From assembly GCA_002270565.1 (NCBI GenBank), contig NQMI01000002.1:1049891-1113890 (forward strand): DNA of 64,000 nucleotides, written 5' to 3'. The DNA is from Stenocarpella maydis (Eukaryota; Ascomycota; Sordariomycetes; Diaporthales; Diaporthaceae). Position 1 is the stretch's first letter. Every line of letters begins with the position of its first letter. The notes below the pieces were generated by a model that had not been told where the DNA came from, ran no database searches, and saw only the letters and a program-made list of their open reading frames with translations. Shown piece by piece: positions 21,814-32,346 of this stretch. A program made the translations under genes and the position numbers.

Positions 21814-23318
21814 GTTTCTTAAATAAGGTTCTTAGAACTATTTTCGGATGTACACAACCAGAAGGAAAACAGCATCAGAGAAGACGCATTGTGGATTTTT
21901 ATCCCGTGGGGCAAGGGCCGGGATCGATCGACAGCACGCGAAACTCTAAAGCTAAAGATAAGACAGCAAGGAGTGCCATGAGAGGGGATACAGAGACAAG
22001 GCAGCTGTCCTCAATACGTCAATTAAGGTTAAGTCGCCGCTACCTTCTATGTAAGGGGGAAGGGTTGGAGGGGTTTGAGGAAGAAGGTTTAAGTCCTGGG
22101 GGGTGTGAGCGAGTGGGCCTTACTGGATGACTAAGCAACCAGGGGGTCCCAATTACCCACACACACACAGCACAAGGAGCAGAGGGGGGACCGGTTCGAT
22201 GGGAGTAACTAAGGGCTTGGCAGTAGTTATTGAATCAGGACTAGCATGCCACACAAGCCTTAACTACCCTCCAGCCCGTAATATTTAAACTTTATTTAAA
22301 CTCTATATATATAGAGTTCAAATAGAGTTTAAATAATGCAGTATGTCTGTAGATTTTTTTTTTTTTCCCTATCTAATGTATTATATATAAGCTCTGTTTA
22401 TATGGAGTTCAAATAGGGTTTAAATATTTCGGGCTGGGAGGTAGTTAAGGCCCGTATAGCACGCTAGTCCCAATTTAATAACTACCTGCCAAGCCCTTAG
22501 CTACTCCCATTCAACTGTAGGCCCGTGCAGAACACATTGGGGTTTCGGGCGGGCGGTCATACCCGAAGAGCGTGAATAAAACCTTGGTCTATAATCCCAC
22601 AGCAAATCATATGTTACTTTGTTTATTAATGACGAGGAGGGACTGCAAGACACATCACAGTTTCTCATCATGTCGGTGCAGTGCCCGGGTCTCCACGACA
22701 AAATGCGGAAGGCATCACACCACCAAAGACAGGGAGGCTGAGAGACAGAACAAAATAAACACCTGCGACATTGCAATCTGCCCAATGCTCGCTTGACTTT
22801 GATTCAACTCGAACCTGCTTGTTGATATGCGACGTGATGCGATGCATTGTGTGCTCCGTTCCTAACCTTTGCCACAAGGAACCACCCTTTTTCCAGTGCT
22901 CCCACACTCCGTTGCCGTAAAAAAAACGCCTGGCTGGATGCAAGAACAGAAAGCCGATCCCCGTTATCCCTCGCATGTGTATATATGGAAAAGAACAGTT
23001 GCCCTGATATGCCATCCTACTACTCCTTAATCTCCCTTCTCAATATCCCCTTTCCCCTTTCCTGGGTCAGTCCGAGTCGTCAGTATTGACTCGTCCATTA
23101 TCGAGTATCCGACTCGCCCAACTGTCTTTCCTGCCGCCGAACAGCTCGTTGCCCTTTCCAGCGTCCACATTATTCCTGCCTTGCTGTCCATATGCCGCGC
23201 TGAGCACCTCGTACGGTCGCTCAAGCCCCGGGGGCACGGCTTCTCTTTCATCCGACATTCCTAGCTTCCCAGCTCGAGAATCGCCAAGGTTACCAGCCTT
23301 GTCGCCGTTTGTCACGTC
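21814..23318. other. Intergenic region downstream of HR-PKS
   Basis: About 1.5 kb between the PKS and the 3' end of SAC3. It contains an inverted-repeat miniature element (about 22193-22517), a short CA repeat near 22160-22170 and otherwise no credible coding sequence. It marks the border between the metabolite locus and the housekeeping island. Confidence 0.6.
22193..22517. mobile_element. Miniature inverted-repeat element (MITE-like)
   Basis: The left arm (from about 22193) and the reverse complement of the right arm (ending about 22517) match for at least 100 bases, and more weakly for about 130. Shared words are GGGAGTAACTAAGGGCTTGG (right arm GTAGC for GTAAC), GACTAGC and CCTTAACTACC, then an AT-rich inner part with ATATTTAAAC. 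The element is only about 325 bases and has no coding capacity, typical of a non-autonomous DNA transposon. Differences between the arms in the inner part are mostly C/T transitions, as expected of RIP. A target-site duplication was not clear. A third single end occurs at 49677-49735. Confidence 0.75.
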
Positions 23319-26300
23319 CTAAGCGCCAAAGGCTTGCTGGCCCTGGGACAGCTGCCTGTTCTGCTCGCGGTACCACTCTGTCTCGCTATCCAGCTCGGCG
23401 GCAACCTTCTTCAGCTCCCGGAGGCTCTCCTCGGCGTCCTGTTGCAGGGTGCTGATGGCACTGCCTGTCTGAGAGACGGTGTCGCCGTCTGGCTGTCGGG
23501 ATGCAAGCAGAGAGGTCGAAGACATGCCGGCGGGGAGTGACTGTCTTGCCATGGACGGCTTCGGCTTCAGGAAACTGTGCCGTGGGGGTGATCCCGTTGC
23601 GGATTGCGGGACGCTAAAGGTACTGCGGCGGGAGCCCGTCAAGCCCAGGCTTGCACGGTAGGCCCCATCTTGTTCCAAAACACGGTCGTCCAGATCACCG
23701 GCGTCGGAGTCTCCCGAGTACTGTGAGCCGCCTTCATGGTTGTGACCTGACACCGGACGAGGAGCCTTATCGGAAAGGACGTGCCCAGTGGGCGTTGCGA
23801 ATAACCCTCTGCTTCTAAGTAGCCAGTAGGATGATTTGATGCCGCTCCCTGGCCCATTCTTGGGCCGTTCGGGCTCGGCCGATGAGCGAGGCGACGAGGA
23901 CTGGTACCGCGAAAAGTTTGTGATCTTGCCACCCGTGGCAACTGATCGTGCCATGCGCGACGAGTTGCTGCTCCTGAAGCTCATGAGATCGTCCTCCCGA
24001 TGTTTACCACTCATCAGGTCCTGGAGGTATTGTGCCTTCTTGCTGAGTTTCGGTTTTGGTGCGGGTTTGGCCACGGCAGCGTTGCGGACTGACCGAAGAG
24101 GGTCCTTGGGCCTGGCTGGAGGACCCATGCTTTGCTGACTGGGATTCGGGTGGATGGTCACGCCCACCAGTGCGTCGTAGAGAGAATCATCGTCCCGAAC
24201 ACATTCGGTAGCTAGCTCCCGCTGGTTCTCCATGCCCGAGAATATGCCGGTCGCAAGCAGGGCGTCCGCGTTGCTCGAAGTGATACTAGCTCTTCTCGAG
24301 GTATCAAGTGACATGCTTTCACGTCTGGCCCTCTTCAGGGCTCGGTCCTTCTCGAGCTCGTCTAACCAAGACGAGGGTCCAGTAAGCCGCTTGTTACGGG
24401 ACTGCTCATACTTCTCCGCCTTCGCCTTCGCCGCCTTCGCCTCTGCCAGTTTGGCCTCCCTGTATTGCTTCATTGCGGCTCTGTTGTGGCGCCCAACGCG
24501 CTTCAGAGACAATTTCCTCGCAATGTCCCGCCATCGATAGAAGTAACGAACCCTCAAGCTGTATGTCCTGAACTTCCGAGCTTTTGCCCAGGACCTCTCC
24601 TCTTCCTCTTTCAGCTTGCGCGCTTCTTCCTCTTGTTGATGCTGGTCAAATACGGCGCGAACTAGGTGCGTGACAAGAGCCTCTTGAAATTCCTCCATCA
24701 AACCATTGTCCCCAAGCACCACCCATTCGGCAAAGTCTCCCATCAAATCCTTAGGCGGAGTTGGTTTTAGCGGTGGCGGCATGTTTGCTGGGGCCGGCTG
24801 TGATCTGATCATTTCGGAAGGCTTCGTAAATATCGATGACGCCTGTGGTTGTGAGGCTTCGGATGATTGTGGCGCGGGCGTCGGACTCGGGCTTGCAAAA
24901 GTGGGAAGTTTGGGTGACGGCACTGAATCCTGATCCTTGGCTGGTGGTGGTAGTGCGCCCAAGGGCTTTGCGGATGGTTCAAGAGCCGGAGCCTGCGGCT
25001 TGGCTTCCGTGGCCTGGCTTTGAGTCGAAAACAAGGTCGGAGGAACAGTCGGGGTCGTGCTTGTCGAGGGGGCACCGTCGGGAATGAAAGACACTGCGCT
25101 CTTTTCTGCTGGTTTATGCAAGAAGCCGAATACAGAGCCAGAGCCAGAGCCAGAGCCACCCTCCTTGGGCTGAGTACTGTTCGTTGTATCGGCTGGGGTT
25201 GTCGACCAAGAGAACTTAGGCATTTCCGCCGTTGGCTTCGCGGTGGACTCAGATGATGGAGGATCGCCAAAGATACTGTGAGTGGGCGGGTGTTGCGTCC
25301 AAGAAAAGGTTTTGGGCTGGGCGTTTGAGGCGGAATTGTCTGTTGAAGGAGTGCTGTTCGCGTTGGGTGACGCCTGAGAGAATGGGTTGCCGGACACCCC
25401 GAGAAATGGGTTTTTGGGCGCCGAGTCCAGGACTGATTTGTCTGTATCCGACGTGGGAAACCCCTTGGTCGTCGCCGGTGCTTGAAACGGTGAAAGCGTC
25501 TTGAGAGGGGGCTGTGGAGAGGATGAAGGCGTGTCATCGTCAGAAAAGTTGACCTCTAAATTGTTCACCTTCTGGTCGCCTCGTGCTCCAAATCCTGCGA
25601 ACCCTGCAGACTGAGTGACGAACATGCTGTCGGGGCTGTCGCTTGCCTCTGCGGCTGCAGATGCGTCCTCAAAGACCGTCGTATGGATGACTTGTGGCAG
25701 CGACCGGCCTCCACGCTTGCGCTCGACCATTACCCCAGAGAATGACTGCCGAATGGTTTTTCCCGAAATGCTTTTCCTGCGCTCCACCACAAGGTATGGC
25801 TCATCTGCGCCGTCGGACGAAAACTCCATGTCCAGCTCCTTCAAGAATGCGACGCATTGCTCCTCGGTGTCGAAACGGAGCATGCTATTGAGGACTTTCG
25901 CCGTGAGGTCTTTGGGACTATCCCTTACCCTGCCGTATGACTTGTGTATGGACTTTAACAGCTGGCGACGAATTTGGGTGAAATGTATCTCTGCAAAACA
26001 GGCCATGGTGTATGATACCTTCCGGTCTTCCACAATGGAAAAGTACGTGGTGAACGATGCCGAGCCCGTGGTGAGAGGAACTTGGGGCCTGAGCGGGCCA
26101 CGTCCATTCCACACGTTCTGCATCGCCTCGATCAGCGCGACGGCGGTCTGGATCTCAAACGAGTTGAACCAGAACTTGTCGTTCCAGTCCTGCATCTGCT
26201 GCTTCACAAATGGGTCGTGGGCGTTGAACAGGAGATAGTATGCTCGGAATTCAGCCTCGTTGTCCATGCTGACGCCTTGCATGTCCTTGCACTCGTCGTA

Positions 26301-28079
26301 CACCTGCATTAGCGACAGCAATGTCTTCCCGAGCTGCTCCCGCTCTTGCTGCTCGGAGAAGTCTTCGGCCGCGAAGTCTTCTTGCGACAAGAGATGAAGC
26401 GCCACGGCATGAAACCTGGCGATGTTCTCCAAGCAGTAGATCTGGTCCGTCCGCTCCTCTGCCGTCATTGCGTTTTGGAAAATGAAGTCCTTTCGAATAG
26501 CCCTGGTCCGGTCCCAGAGGAAATTGTGATGGGAAGGGAGGTTCTCGTCCGACCTCAGAAAGTCGTCAATGAGATAGTCGACAGTTCGCCTCAGGGCGGC
26601 TGGTGATCGGACGTCGGTTGGCAGGGGCGAGTCGGTTCCGGCTGCTGAACGCTTGAATGACTTGATCATCCGATCGGGATTCGGCCACATCTCCAAACCA
26701 TCTGGACTCGAGGTTTTCTCCGCATGTTTTACATCAAACTCGACTATCCGTGAGACCTTCTCACCCTCCGGACACATATCCTGACAGATGCCCCTGAAAT
26801 CGATGGCGTCGCTTAACTTCTTCCGCACGTCGGGGTCGTCGATCAGTCCAGCCTTTATTAGCGACGTTCGGACACGTCCTTCATACTTCTTATATTTTTC
26901 ACGGTGGTCTTCCATCGCTTGCCTGTTGGCTGGGTTCCCTGGTTGTCGAGGCCATGTTGGCGGGTGGATGTTGTCTTTTCGCAGTTGATCGCGGATTTCC
27001 TTCTCGTAGACGGGGGCCGACTTCTGGACGCCATTGGTGTCGAAACTGTGGGCGCGTGCTGTCTTGGGACCGAGGCCACGTGCCTCCCTCGAGTTCAAGT
27101 ATTCGGCAAATCCGTTGTGGTTCTTCCGTGTATCCTTAACGCCAAAGGCTATCTGTGGGTTCTGGAATGGTGTTGTCGTCGAGTCAAAAGCCAGCCGCTT
27201 TAGTGTGCTTGCGTCACCGAACCCGTTTTTCCTCTTTTGACTGTTCGCCGTAGCGCCGGCGAAGGGTGTTTTCGCGACGTCAGAGCTTCCAGCTTGCTTT
27301 GCGAAGAAATTCGATGAGCCATTCGCAATGCCGGAAGAGGCGCCAAAGCCGTTGGCCGTGTTGACTGCGGCAAAGGGGTTTGATGCTGTCCCAAACCCAG
27401 GGGCTGCCGTTGTCGCTGGTACAGCGCTTGAGAATGGATTCGAGGAGGCGCCTGTTGTCACCGTCGTCTTCTGCGTCGCGAAGGGGTTCGATGCCGTGTT
27501 CGCCGACGCGAAAGGGTTGTTGTTCATGTCGCCATTGCCCGCGACATTGGGACTGCCAAGTGCTCCACCAACACCAGAGCTGTTTGCGGCGGGAGGGTTG
27601 GTCGCGCTGCTCGGAAAAGCAAAGGACGGCTGCTGCTGGGGCTGCTGGAAAGCATTGGTTGTTGCTGCGGGCGGCACACCGAAGACAGATGTTCGTTGTT
27701 GCTGGCCCAAAGTCGAGGCTGAACTGAATGGAGCTCCAAATGGCGAGACTGATGGGTTGGTCGCGTCGGTCGAAAGCGCCTGCGCTCCGAATACAGGCGC
27801 TTGACCGAAGCCCGCCATTTCTGCTTGGGTCTGAGAGCCAGCTCCAGTGTGTTGGCGACCTTTGCTGTGGCGCGGAGGATGAGGGGTGGGTGTGCGAGAT
27901 GGAGGGTGAGGGAGCGACGCATTGTTGGAGTTGTCATGGCAGCCCCTGCTGCTGGAAGCTGATGTGCTAAGCTCGCCGACCCGTGGCTCCCTTTTTGGCT
28001 TAGCGCGCTTCTTCTGGCGAACCTCCGCCAGGATCTCGCTCAGCGTGCTATCGGATGAGTCTCTGCTATTCTCCTCCAT
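23319..28079 (-). CDS. SAC3/GANP family nuclear mRNA export factor
   Basis: One uninterrupted frame of 1586 aa. An N-terminal region (about residues 85-290) is rich in Gly-Phe and Asn-Pro-Phe repeats (GFGQ, NPFA, FGA), as in nucleoporin-interacting Sac3 proteins. It is followed by the SAC3/GANP core, which opens with the diagnostic FRGICQDMCPEGEKVSRIVE (about 427-446) and continues through helical repeats to about residue 760. The C-terminal half is Pro/Ser/Thr-rich with a helical KLKEEEERSWAKARKF segment like the CID region that binds Sus1 and Cdc31. The protein scaffolds the TREX-2 complex at the nuclear pore basket. A second Met at about residue 89 (MAGFGQAP) could be the true start; the upstream text is low complexity. 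A short GSGSGSGS repeat lies near 25135-25160. Confidence 0.9.
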   Translation of the reverse strand: MEENSRDSSDSTLSEILAEVRQKKRAKPKREPRVGELSTSASSSRGCHDNSNNASLPHPPSRTPTPHPPRHSKGRQHTGAGSQTQAEMAGFGQAPVFGAQALSTDATNPSVSPFGAPFSSASTLGQQQRTSVFGVPPAATTNAFQQPQQQPSFAFPSSATNPPAANSSGVGGALGSPNVAGNGDMNNNPFASANTASNPFATQKTTVTTGASSNPFSSAVPATTAAPGFGTASNPFAAVNTANGFGASSGIANGSSNFFAKQAGSSDVAKTPFAGATANSQKRKNGFGDASTLKRLAFDSTTTPFQNPQIAFGVKDTRKNHNGFAEYLNSREARGLGPKTARAHSFDTNGVQKSAPVYEKEIRDQLRKDNIHPPTWPRQPGNPANRQAMEDHREKYKKYEGRVRTSLIKAGLIDDPDVRKKLSDAIDFRGICQDMCPEGEKVSRIVEFDVKHAEKTSSPDGLEMWPNPDRMIKSFKRSAAGTDSPLPTDVRSPAALRRTVDYLIDDFLRSDENLPSHHNFLWDRTRAIRKDFIFQNAMTAEERTDQIYCLENIARFHAVALHLLSQEDFAAEDFSEQQEREQLGKTLLSLMQVYDECKDMQGVSMDNEAEFRAYYLLFNAHDPFVKQQMQDWNDKFWFNSFEIQTAVALIEAMQNVWNGRGPLRPQVPLTTGSASFTTYFSIVEDRKVSYTMACFAEIHFTQIRRQLLKSIHKSYGRVRDSPKDLTAKVLNSMLRFDTEEQCVAFLKELDMEFSSDGADEPYLVVERRKSISGKTIRQSFSGVMVERKRGGRSLPQVIHTTVFEDASAAAEASDSPDSMFVTQSAGFAGFGARGDQKVNNLEVNFSDDDTPSSSPQPPLKTLSPFQAPATTKGFPTSDTDKSVLDSAPKNPFLGVSGNPFSQASPNANSTPSTDNSASNAQPKTFSWTQHPPTHSIFGDPPSSESTAKPTAEMPKFSWSTTPADTTNSTQPKEGGSGSGSGSVFGFLHKPAEKSAVSFIPDGAPSTSTTPTVPPTLFSTQSQATEAKPQAPALEPSAKPLGALPPPAKDQDSVPSPKLPTFASPSPTPAPQSSEASQPQASSIFTKPSEMIRSQPAPANMPPPLKPTPPKDLMGDFAEWVVLGDNGLMEEFQEALVTHLVRAVFDQHQQEEEARKLKEEEERSWAKARKFRTYSLRVRYFYRWRDIARKLSLKRVGRHNRAAMKQYREAKLAEAKAAKAKAEKYEQSRNKRLTGPSSWLDELEKDRALKRARRESMSLDTSRRASITSSNADALLATGIFSGMENQRELATECVRDDDSLYDALVGVTIHPNPSQQSMGPPARPKDPLRSVRNAAVAKPAPKPKLSKKAQYLQDLMSGKHREDDLMSFRSSNSSRMARSVATGGKITNFSRYQSSSPRSSAEPERPKNGPGSGIKSSYWLLRSRGLFATPTGHVLSDKAPRPVSGHNHEGGSQYSGDSDAGDLDDRVLEQDGAYRASLGLTGSRRSTFSVPQSATGSPPRHSFLKPKPSMARQSLPAGMSSTSLLASRQPDGDTVSQTGSAISTLQQDAEESLRELKKVAAELDSETEWYREQNRQLSQGQQAFGA

Positions 28080-28603
28080 CGCACTCTCTTCCTGTAATTT
28101 TGACAGCTCACGTTATTGCCAGTCATGCTTGAATCCAAAATCAGCTCTCGAATGGGGCTCTCATGAATGAAGCAGAGCCTGAGTGTCAGCCACATACCCA
28201 CCGGCGGAGCTTCCGCCATTTCTCAATGCAGTCTCCGTTTCGCTTTGATTCCGGAAACAGACGGCTGTCTTGTCTCGCTGGCTTTCATGAAATTGGTTGT
28301 TCGGGGTCTAAATCCACATGCAAGAGAAATCATTGGAACACATCGGAATTATAATGTGCCAGCAGTCTGCTCCAAGTTCAGTTGCCAATACCCCTGCGGG
28401 GTGCCAACTGCATCCACTCAGCTGATTCGTCTTTTAGTCTTCGTCTTAGGTTCATTTGTTGACCTCCAAGGACACGGCACAGGGGGTAAGTGAGTTTTGA
28501 TTACAAAGTCCATGAAAACTGGGTATCTTGAGATATGGCCGACCATTGTAAAACCATGCTATCGTTCAATCATGAGAGGTTTGCCGGGCAGCTCTTGTTG
28601 CGC
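28080..28603. other. Intergenic region between SAC3 start and LTV1 end
   Basis: About 0.5 kb. It should contain the SAC3 promoter and the LTV1 3' untranslated region. No coding signal or recognisable element was seen. Confidence 0.5.
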
Positions 28604-29848
28604 CTATGCATGTCGACCTTGAATCCGCGCCGGGCCTAATCCTCTCCTGATTTCATCCAGCTGTTGAAGTCCGGTCTGGTCCTTTCCTCGTTTGACGCGC
28701 CTCTTCCCTTGCATTCTGTGGTTTCCCAGGAACTCATCCAGAATGCCGTCAAAGTCTTGCCTCATCGCACCCTGCACGCTCGACATGCCCGTCATGCCCG
28801 TCATGCCCGACACCACCGATCCCTCCTCTTCCATGTCGTTGTAGCGTTCCTCCATCTTCTCGAACCGTGCGTCCAGGATGTTCATCTGCTCTGTGCGCAC
28901 GAGTGATGAAGAAGTCATGGAGTAGGCCGAAGGGTTGGTGAGCGCCCCCTTTCTTTTCTTGGTCCGTCCGCCCATCGTTGTTGTTGTCCAGATAGATGAC
29001 AGGCCATCTGCCTGCTTCGGACCTGCCGGCTTCTTCTCCGATTTCTGGTCTTTCTTGAACTGCTTGAAGTCCTCTAGCCACTCTTCTGATGGGCCTTGCG
29101 CTGGCACCGCGGCCGTGTCCACCAAAGTTGGCACCTCATCGTCTGTGTACTCCTTTCTGGGCTTCGCAGTGCCGTCCGATTCCCAGCCATCGTCGTCATC
29201 AAACCCGTCGTATGTCTCATCGAATTCGTGGTCCTTCAGCTCCTTGGCGTCCTTCGCCAAGGCCTGGAATATGTCGTCGTCGTCGTCGACATACGCATCA
29301 TCCTCCAAAGCTTCGAGAACCTCTCGGAGGCGCGGGTCCATGTCAGGTTGGAAGCCGGCGATGGAATCTGGCACGTCTTGCTGCGACTGGTAGTTCATCC
29401 TCGGCAGGTCCTTGGAAGGGAGGATGTCCTCATCGAAGAGGTCTCCCGACTTGTGCTCCAGCTCCATCTGCTTGAGGGCAGATTCGAGGGACTGCTTCTG
29501 CTTCCCCTTGTTCTTGGGCTGAGGCGCCTGCGCTTCAACAAAGACGGACTCCCCAGCACCAGTTCCGAGATCGCGCATGTGTTGCATGTAGTCGTACTCG
29601 GTGTCGTCATAAAACACGCCGTAGTTTGCGGCTTCGCCCTCATTGTCCCGTATGCTCTCAGCCTCTGACCCCAGTTCGGACGCGAGGTCGTTCAGCTTCT
29701 TGATCTTGGAGCTGCCCGGGGTCGGGTTCAGCACCATCGAGGGGGCCGAGTCATCATTGATTTTTGGGTCGTTTTGGGGCCGGAACACTAGGTTGAAGTG
29801 CTGGGTGGCGCCCTCCCTTTTGGCCTTTTGCCAGCTGGAGGGGGGCAT
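28604..29848 (-). CDS. Low-temperature viability protein Ltv1, 40S ribosome biogenesis and export factor
   Basis: 414 aa, single exon. The start chosen is the Met of [18 protein letters not shown] at 29848, the typical Ltv1 opening (SWxxKxxATxFxLVxRxQxDP). The frame is open for another 70 residues upstream, but that text is not family-like. The body is acidic (repeated Asp/Glu blocks such as [10 protein letters not shown] and DDDDGWES), and the C-terminus is basic with [11 protein letters not shown] and [13 protein letters not shown]. Ltv1 rides on pre-40S particles with Enp1 and Rps3 and is removed before final maturation. [11 protein letters not shown] run arises from tandem 9-base repeats near 28786-28812. 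The gene is divergent from LSG1, another ribosome-maturation factor, 0.53 kb away. Confidence 0.92.
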   Translation of the reverse strand: MPPSSWQKAKREGATQHFNLVFRPQNDPKINDDSAPSMVLNPTPGSSKIKKLNDLASELGSEAESIRDNEGEAANYGVFYDDTEYDYMQHMRDLGTGAGESVFVEAQAPQPKNKGKQKQSLESALKQMELEHKSGDLFDEDILPSKDLPRMNYQSQQDVPDSIAGFQPDMDPRLREVLEALEDDAYVDDDDDIFQALAKDAKELKDHEFDETYDGFDDDDGWESDGTAKPRKEYTDDEVPTLVDTAAVPAQGPSEEWLEDFKQFKKDQKSEKKPAGPKQADGLSSIWTTTTMGGRTKKRKGALTNPSAYSMTSSSLVRTEQMNILDARFEKMEERYNDMEEEGSVVSGMTGMTGMSSVQGAMRQDFDGILDEFLGNHRMQGKRRVKRGKDQTGLQQLDEIRRGLGPARIQGRHA

Positions 29849-30381
29849 TTTGCTGTGGTTTGAGGTGGGTGAGAATGCGAGTGAGGGCAGGCAGTTGCAG
29901 GTCGTTTGTGGTTCGTGCTGGACGTGCAAGGTAGAATGGCTGGGTACTAGCAGGTTATAGTAGACCGTATGGGAGAATGCGGTCAAAATGGGCTCCCGAA
30001 AAAAAAGTTCGGGATAATAAGTGAAGCCCAAGACCCGCCGCAACCAAAAAAAGTCCAAGCAGACAGGGTAGCGCTATCTTATCGGCGCGGGGGCTCTCTA
30101 TGCTGCTGTGGTAGACTACATAGTAAATGCTTGCTGCTGCTTCGAAAAGTCTGTGCCCCGCCATAAATAGACCCCAATTTCTAAGCCGCCGTCTGATTTC
30201 GTCACTCAACGCCAGAGGGGTCCCTGCAGGATTTCGCCTCTGCCTGCGTTCTCAAGTCTTTTCTCCAACCTTGTTCTCACACTCCTGGAAGACAAGTCAA
30301 ATTGACTTTGGGCCAAAGAGGTTCACGCAGGCACAACCAAACACACACCCCACATTCAACTGTCTGAGAAGCGAATCCACA
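29849..30381. promoter_or_regulatory. Divergent promoter region shared by LTV1 and LSG1
   Basis: 533 bases separate the start codons of two divergent ribosome-biogenesis genes, so both promoters and leaders must lie here. Both frames stay open for 70-85 codons upstream of the chosen starts, but the translated text lacks family similarity, so these are treated as leaders. Confidence 0.6.
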
Positions 30382-32346
30382 ATGGGCCAACCGAAGAGCC
30401 AGAAAAGCGTCGGCCTGGGCAATGCCCTGATGCACGACCGCTTCGGCAAAGGGAAGGGCAAAGACCGGAGGAAGGGCACCGGAGTCACCCGTATCAACCA
30501 CTCGACCGGCGAGGAGTACATCACAAACGACCGTGAAGAGGCGAGTTGGGTCAAGATGAGGTCGGTCACGGAGCAGGGTGCCCTCGACGAGTTCTTGGCG
30601 ACGGCTGAACTTGCCGGGACCGACTTCACGGCCGAGAAGATGAACAACGTCAAGATCATCCATACCGACCAGAAGAACCCATACCTGCTCTCGTCAGCAG
30701 AGGAGCGCATCGCATCCAAGAAGCACCGGGAGAACAAGGACAAGTTGACAGTACCAAGACGGCCGCACTGGGACGCCTCTACCACGCCCGAGGAGTTGGA
30801 CGCCATGGAGAGGAAGAGCTTTTTGGACTGGCGGCGAGGCCTTGCGGAGCTGCAGGAGAACAACGACCTGCTCATGACTCCATTCGAGCGAAACCTGGAG
30901 GTCTGGCGTCAGCTTTGGCGTGTTATTGAGAGATCGGACCTGGTCGTGCAGATTGTCGATGCGCGGAACCCCCTCATGTTCCGTTCCGAGGATTTGGATA
31001 CCTACGTCAAGGAGGTGGACCCGCGCAAGGAGAACCTGCTTCTCATCAATAAGGCCGACATGATGACATACAAGCAGCGGAGAGCTTGGGCAAATTACCT
31101 GAAGGGCGCCAAGATTGCCTACAGGTTCTTCTCCGCCCAGCTCGCAAAGGAGTACAACGAAGCGCAGGAAGGCCAGGACACTGGCGATGATGATTCCGAC
31201 GAAGAGCCCCAACCGAGCATCTCCAGGGCCGCGGATGACGCCCAGGGGGAGGAGGGAGAGGGTGAAGCAGAAGTGGCAAGCGACAATCCCAACCTGCCCC
31301 TGACCGAGAGTGCCATTGCGCCCGAGCAAGACGACGAAGACACAAGAATACTGACCGTAGACGAGCTGGAGGGCATCTTCTTGCAACACGCACCTACGAA
31401 CCCGGAGAAGAGCCAGAAGCTGACAATTGGCCTGGTGGGGTATCCCAACGTTGGAAAGTCGTCCACCATCAACGCTATTATCGGAGCAAAGAAGGTGTCC
31501 GTATCGTCCACACCTGGCAAGACCAAGCATTTCCAAACAATTCACTTGAGTGAGAACGTTGTTCTCTGTGACTGTCCTGGTCTCGTGTTCGCCAACTTTG
31601 CCAGCACAAAGGCGGAGCTGGTCTGCAACGGCGTATTGCCTATCGATCAGCTGCGTGAGTTCACCGGGCCTGCTGCCCTGGTGGCCAAGAGGATACCAAA
31701 GAACTTCTTGGAGGCCTTGTACGGAATCACAATCAACATGAGGCCTCTGGAAGAGGGTGGCACAGGAATAGTCACGGCCTCGGAGTTGTTGAGAGCATAT
31801 GCTCGTGCGAGAGGCTTCGCTACCACGGGACAAGGAAACCCAGACGAGTCTCGGGCGGCGAGGTACATCCTCAAGGATTACGTCAACGGCAAGCTCCTTT
31901 ATGTCGAGCCTCCGCCGGGGGACATCAACGCGAGGGAGTTCAACAGCGAGCTGTACGACCCGTCACATCTGACCGGAAAGAGAAGGCTGGCCCTCTCAAG
32001 CGCCATGGAGGCAATGTCAGTTGCTGAGGACGGCGGATCGTCCGTGGACTTGGACATGATGATTGACATGCCGGCTGGGCCCAAGTCCAAGAAGCTGGAC
32101 AAGACATTCTTTGGCCCTGGCAGCGGCAACGCCGGGCATGTCAACAAGCCGTTCAACTTCAAGTACTCCGAGCAGGGCCAGGCAGAGGGCAGGCAGCTAA
32201 GTGGAAGGAAAGCTCGGACGATGGCCGCGCTGGAGAAGGGTTTGGACCCCAAAGACGCGCAGCTGAGCATGTCTAGCAAGAAGCACTTCAAGGGCGGGCA
32301 GAAGACGAGGACGAAGAAGAAGCCAAGCACGGCGGATGATGACTAG
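30382..32346 (+). CDS. Large-subunit GTPase 1 (Lsg1), 60S maturation
   Basis: 654 aa, single exon, starting at the ATG of MGQPKSQKSVGLGNALMHDR. The GTPase domain is circularly permuted as in the YlqF/YawG family: the G4 motif NKAD (about residue 224) comes before G1 GYPNVGKSS (about 353), G2 SSTPGKTKHFQT and G3 DCPGL. An acidic insertion (about 268-315) lies between G4 and G1, and the C-terminus is lysine-rich (KTRTKKKPS). Lsg1 acts on late cytoplasmic pre-60S subunits, promoting release of the export adaptor Nmd3. An 85-codon in-frame extension upstream is not family-like and was excluded. Nug2/Nog2 was considered, but the N-terminus and the VxxVDPRKENLLLINKADM segment fit Lsg1 better. Confidence 0.92.
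   Translation: MGQPKSQKSVGLGNALMHDRFGKGKGKDRRKGTGVTRINHSTGEEYITNDREEASWVKMRSVTEQGALDEFLATAELAGTDFTAEKMNNVKIIHTDQKNPYLLSSAEERIASKKHRENKDKLTVPRRPHWDASTTPEELDAMERKSFLDWRRGLAELQENNDLLMTPFERNLEVWRQLWRVIERSDLVVQIVDARNPLMFRSEDLDTYVKEVDPRKENLLLINKADMMTYKQRRAWANYLKGAKIAYRFFSAQLAKEYNEAQEGQDTGDDDSDEEPQPSISRAADDAQGEEGEGEAEVASDNPNLPLTESAIAPEQDDEDTRILTVDELEGIFLQHAPTNPEKSQKLTIGLVGYPNVGKSSTINAIIGAKKVSVSSTPGKTKHFQTIHLSENVVLCDCPGLVFANFASTKAELVCNGVLPIDQLREFTGPAALVAKRIPKNFLEALYGITINMRPLEEGGTGIVTASELLRAYARARGFATTGQGNPDESRAARYILKDYVNGKLLYVEPPPGDINAREFNSELYDPSHLTGKRRLALSSAMEAMSVAEDGGSSVDLDMMIDMPAGPKSKKLDKTFFGPGSGNAGHVNKPFNFKYSEQGQAEGRQLSGRKARTMAALEKGLDPKDAQLSMSSKKHFKGGQKTRTKKKPSTADDD

Noticed and set aside
22193..22200. 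GGTTCGAT as a tRNA B-box
   Set aside because: No A-box, acceptor stem or anticodon arm can be folded around it; it belongs to the miniature inverted-repeat element.
30382..32346. Assignment as Nog2/Nug2 GTPase
   Set aside because: The N-terminus and the motif context fit Lsg1; Nog2 has a different N-terminal domain.
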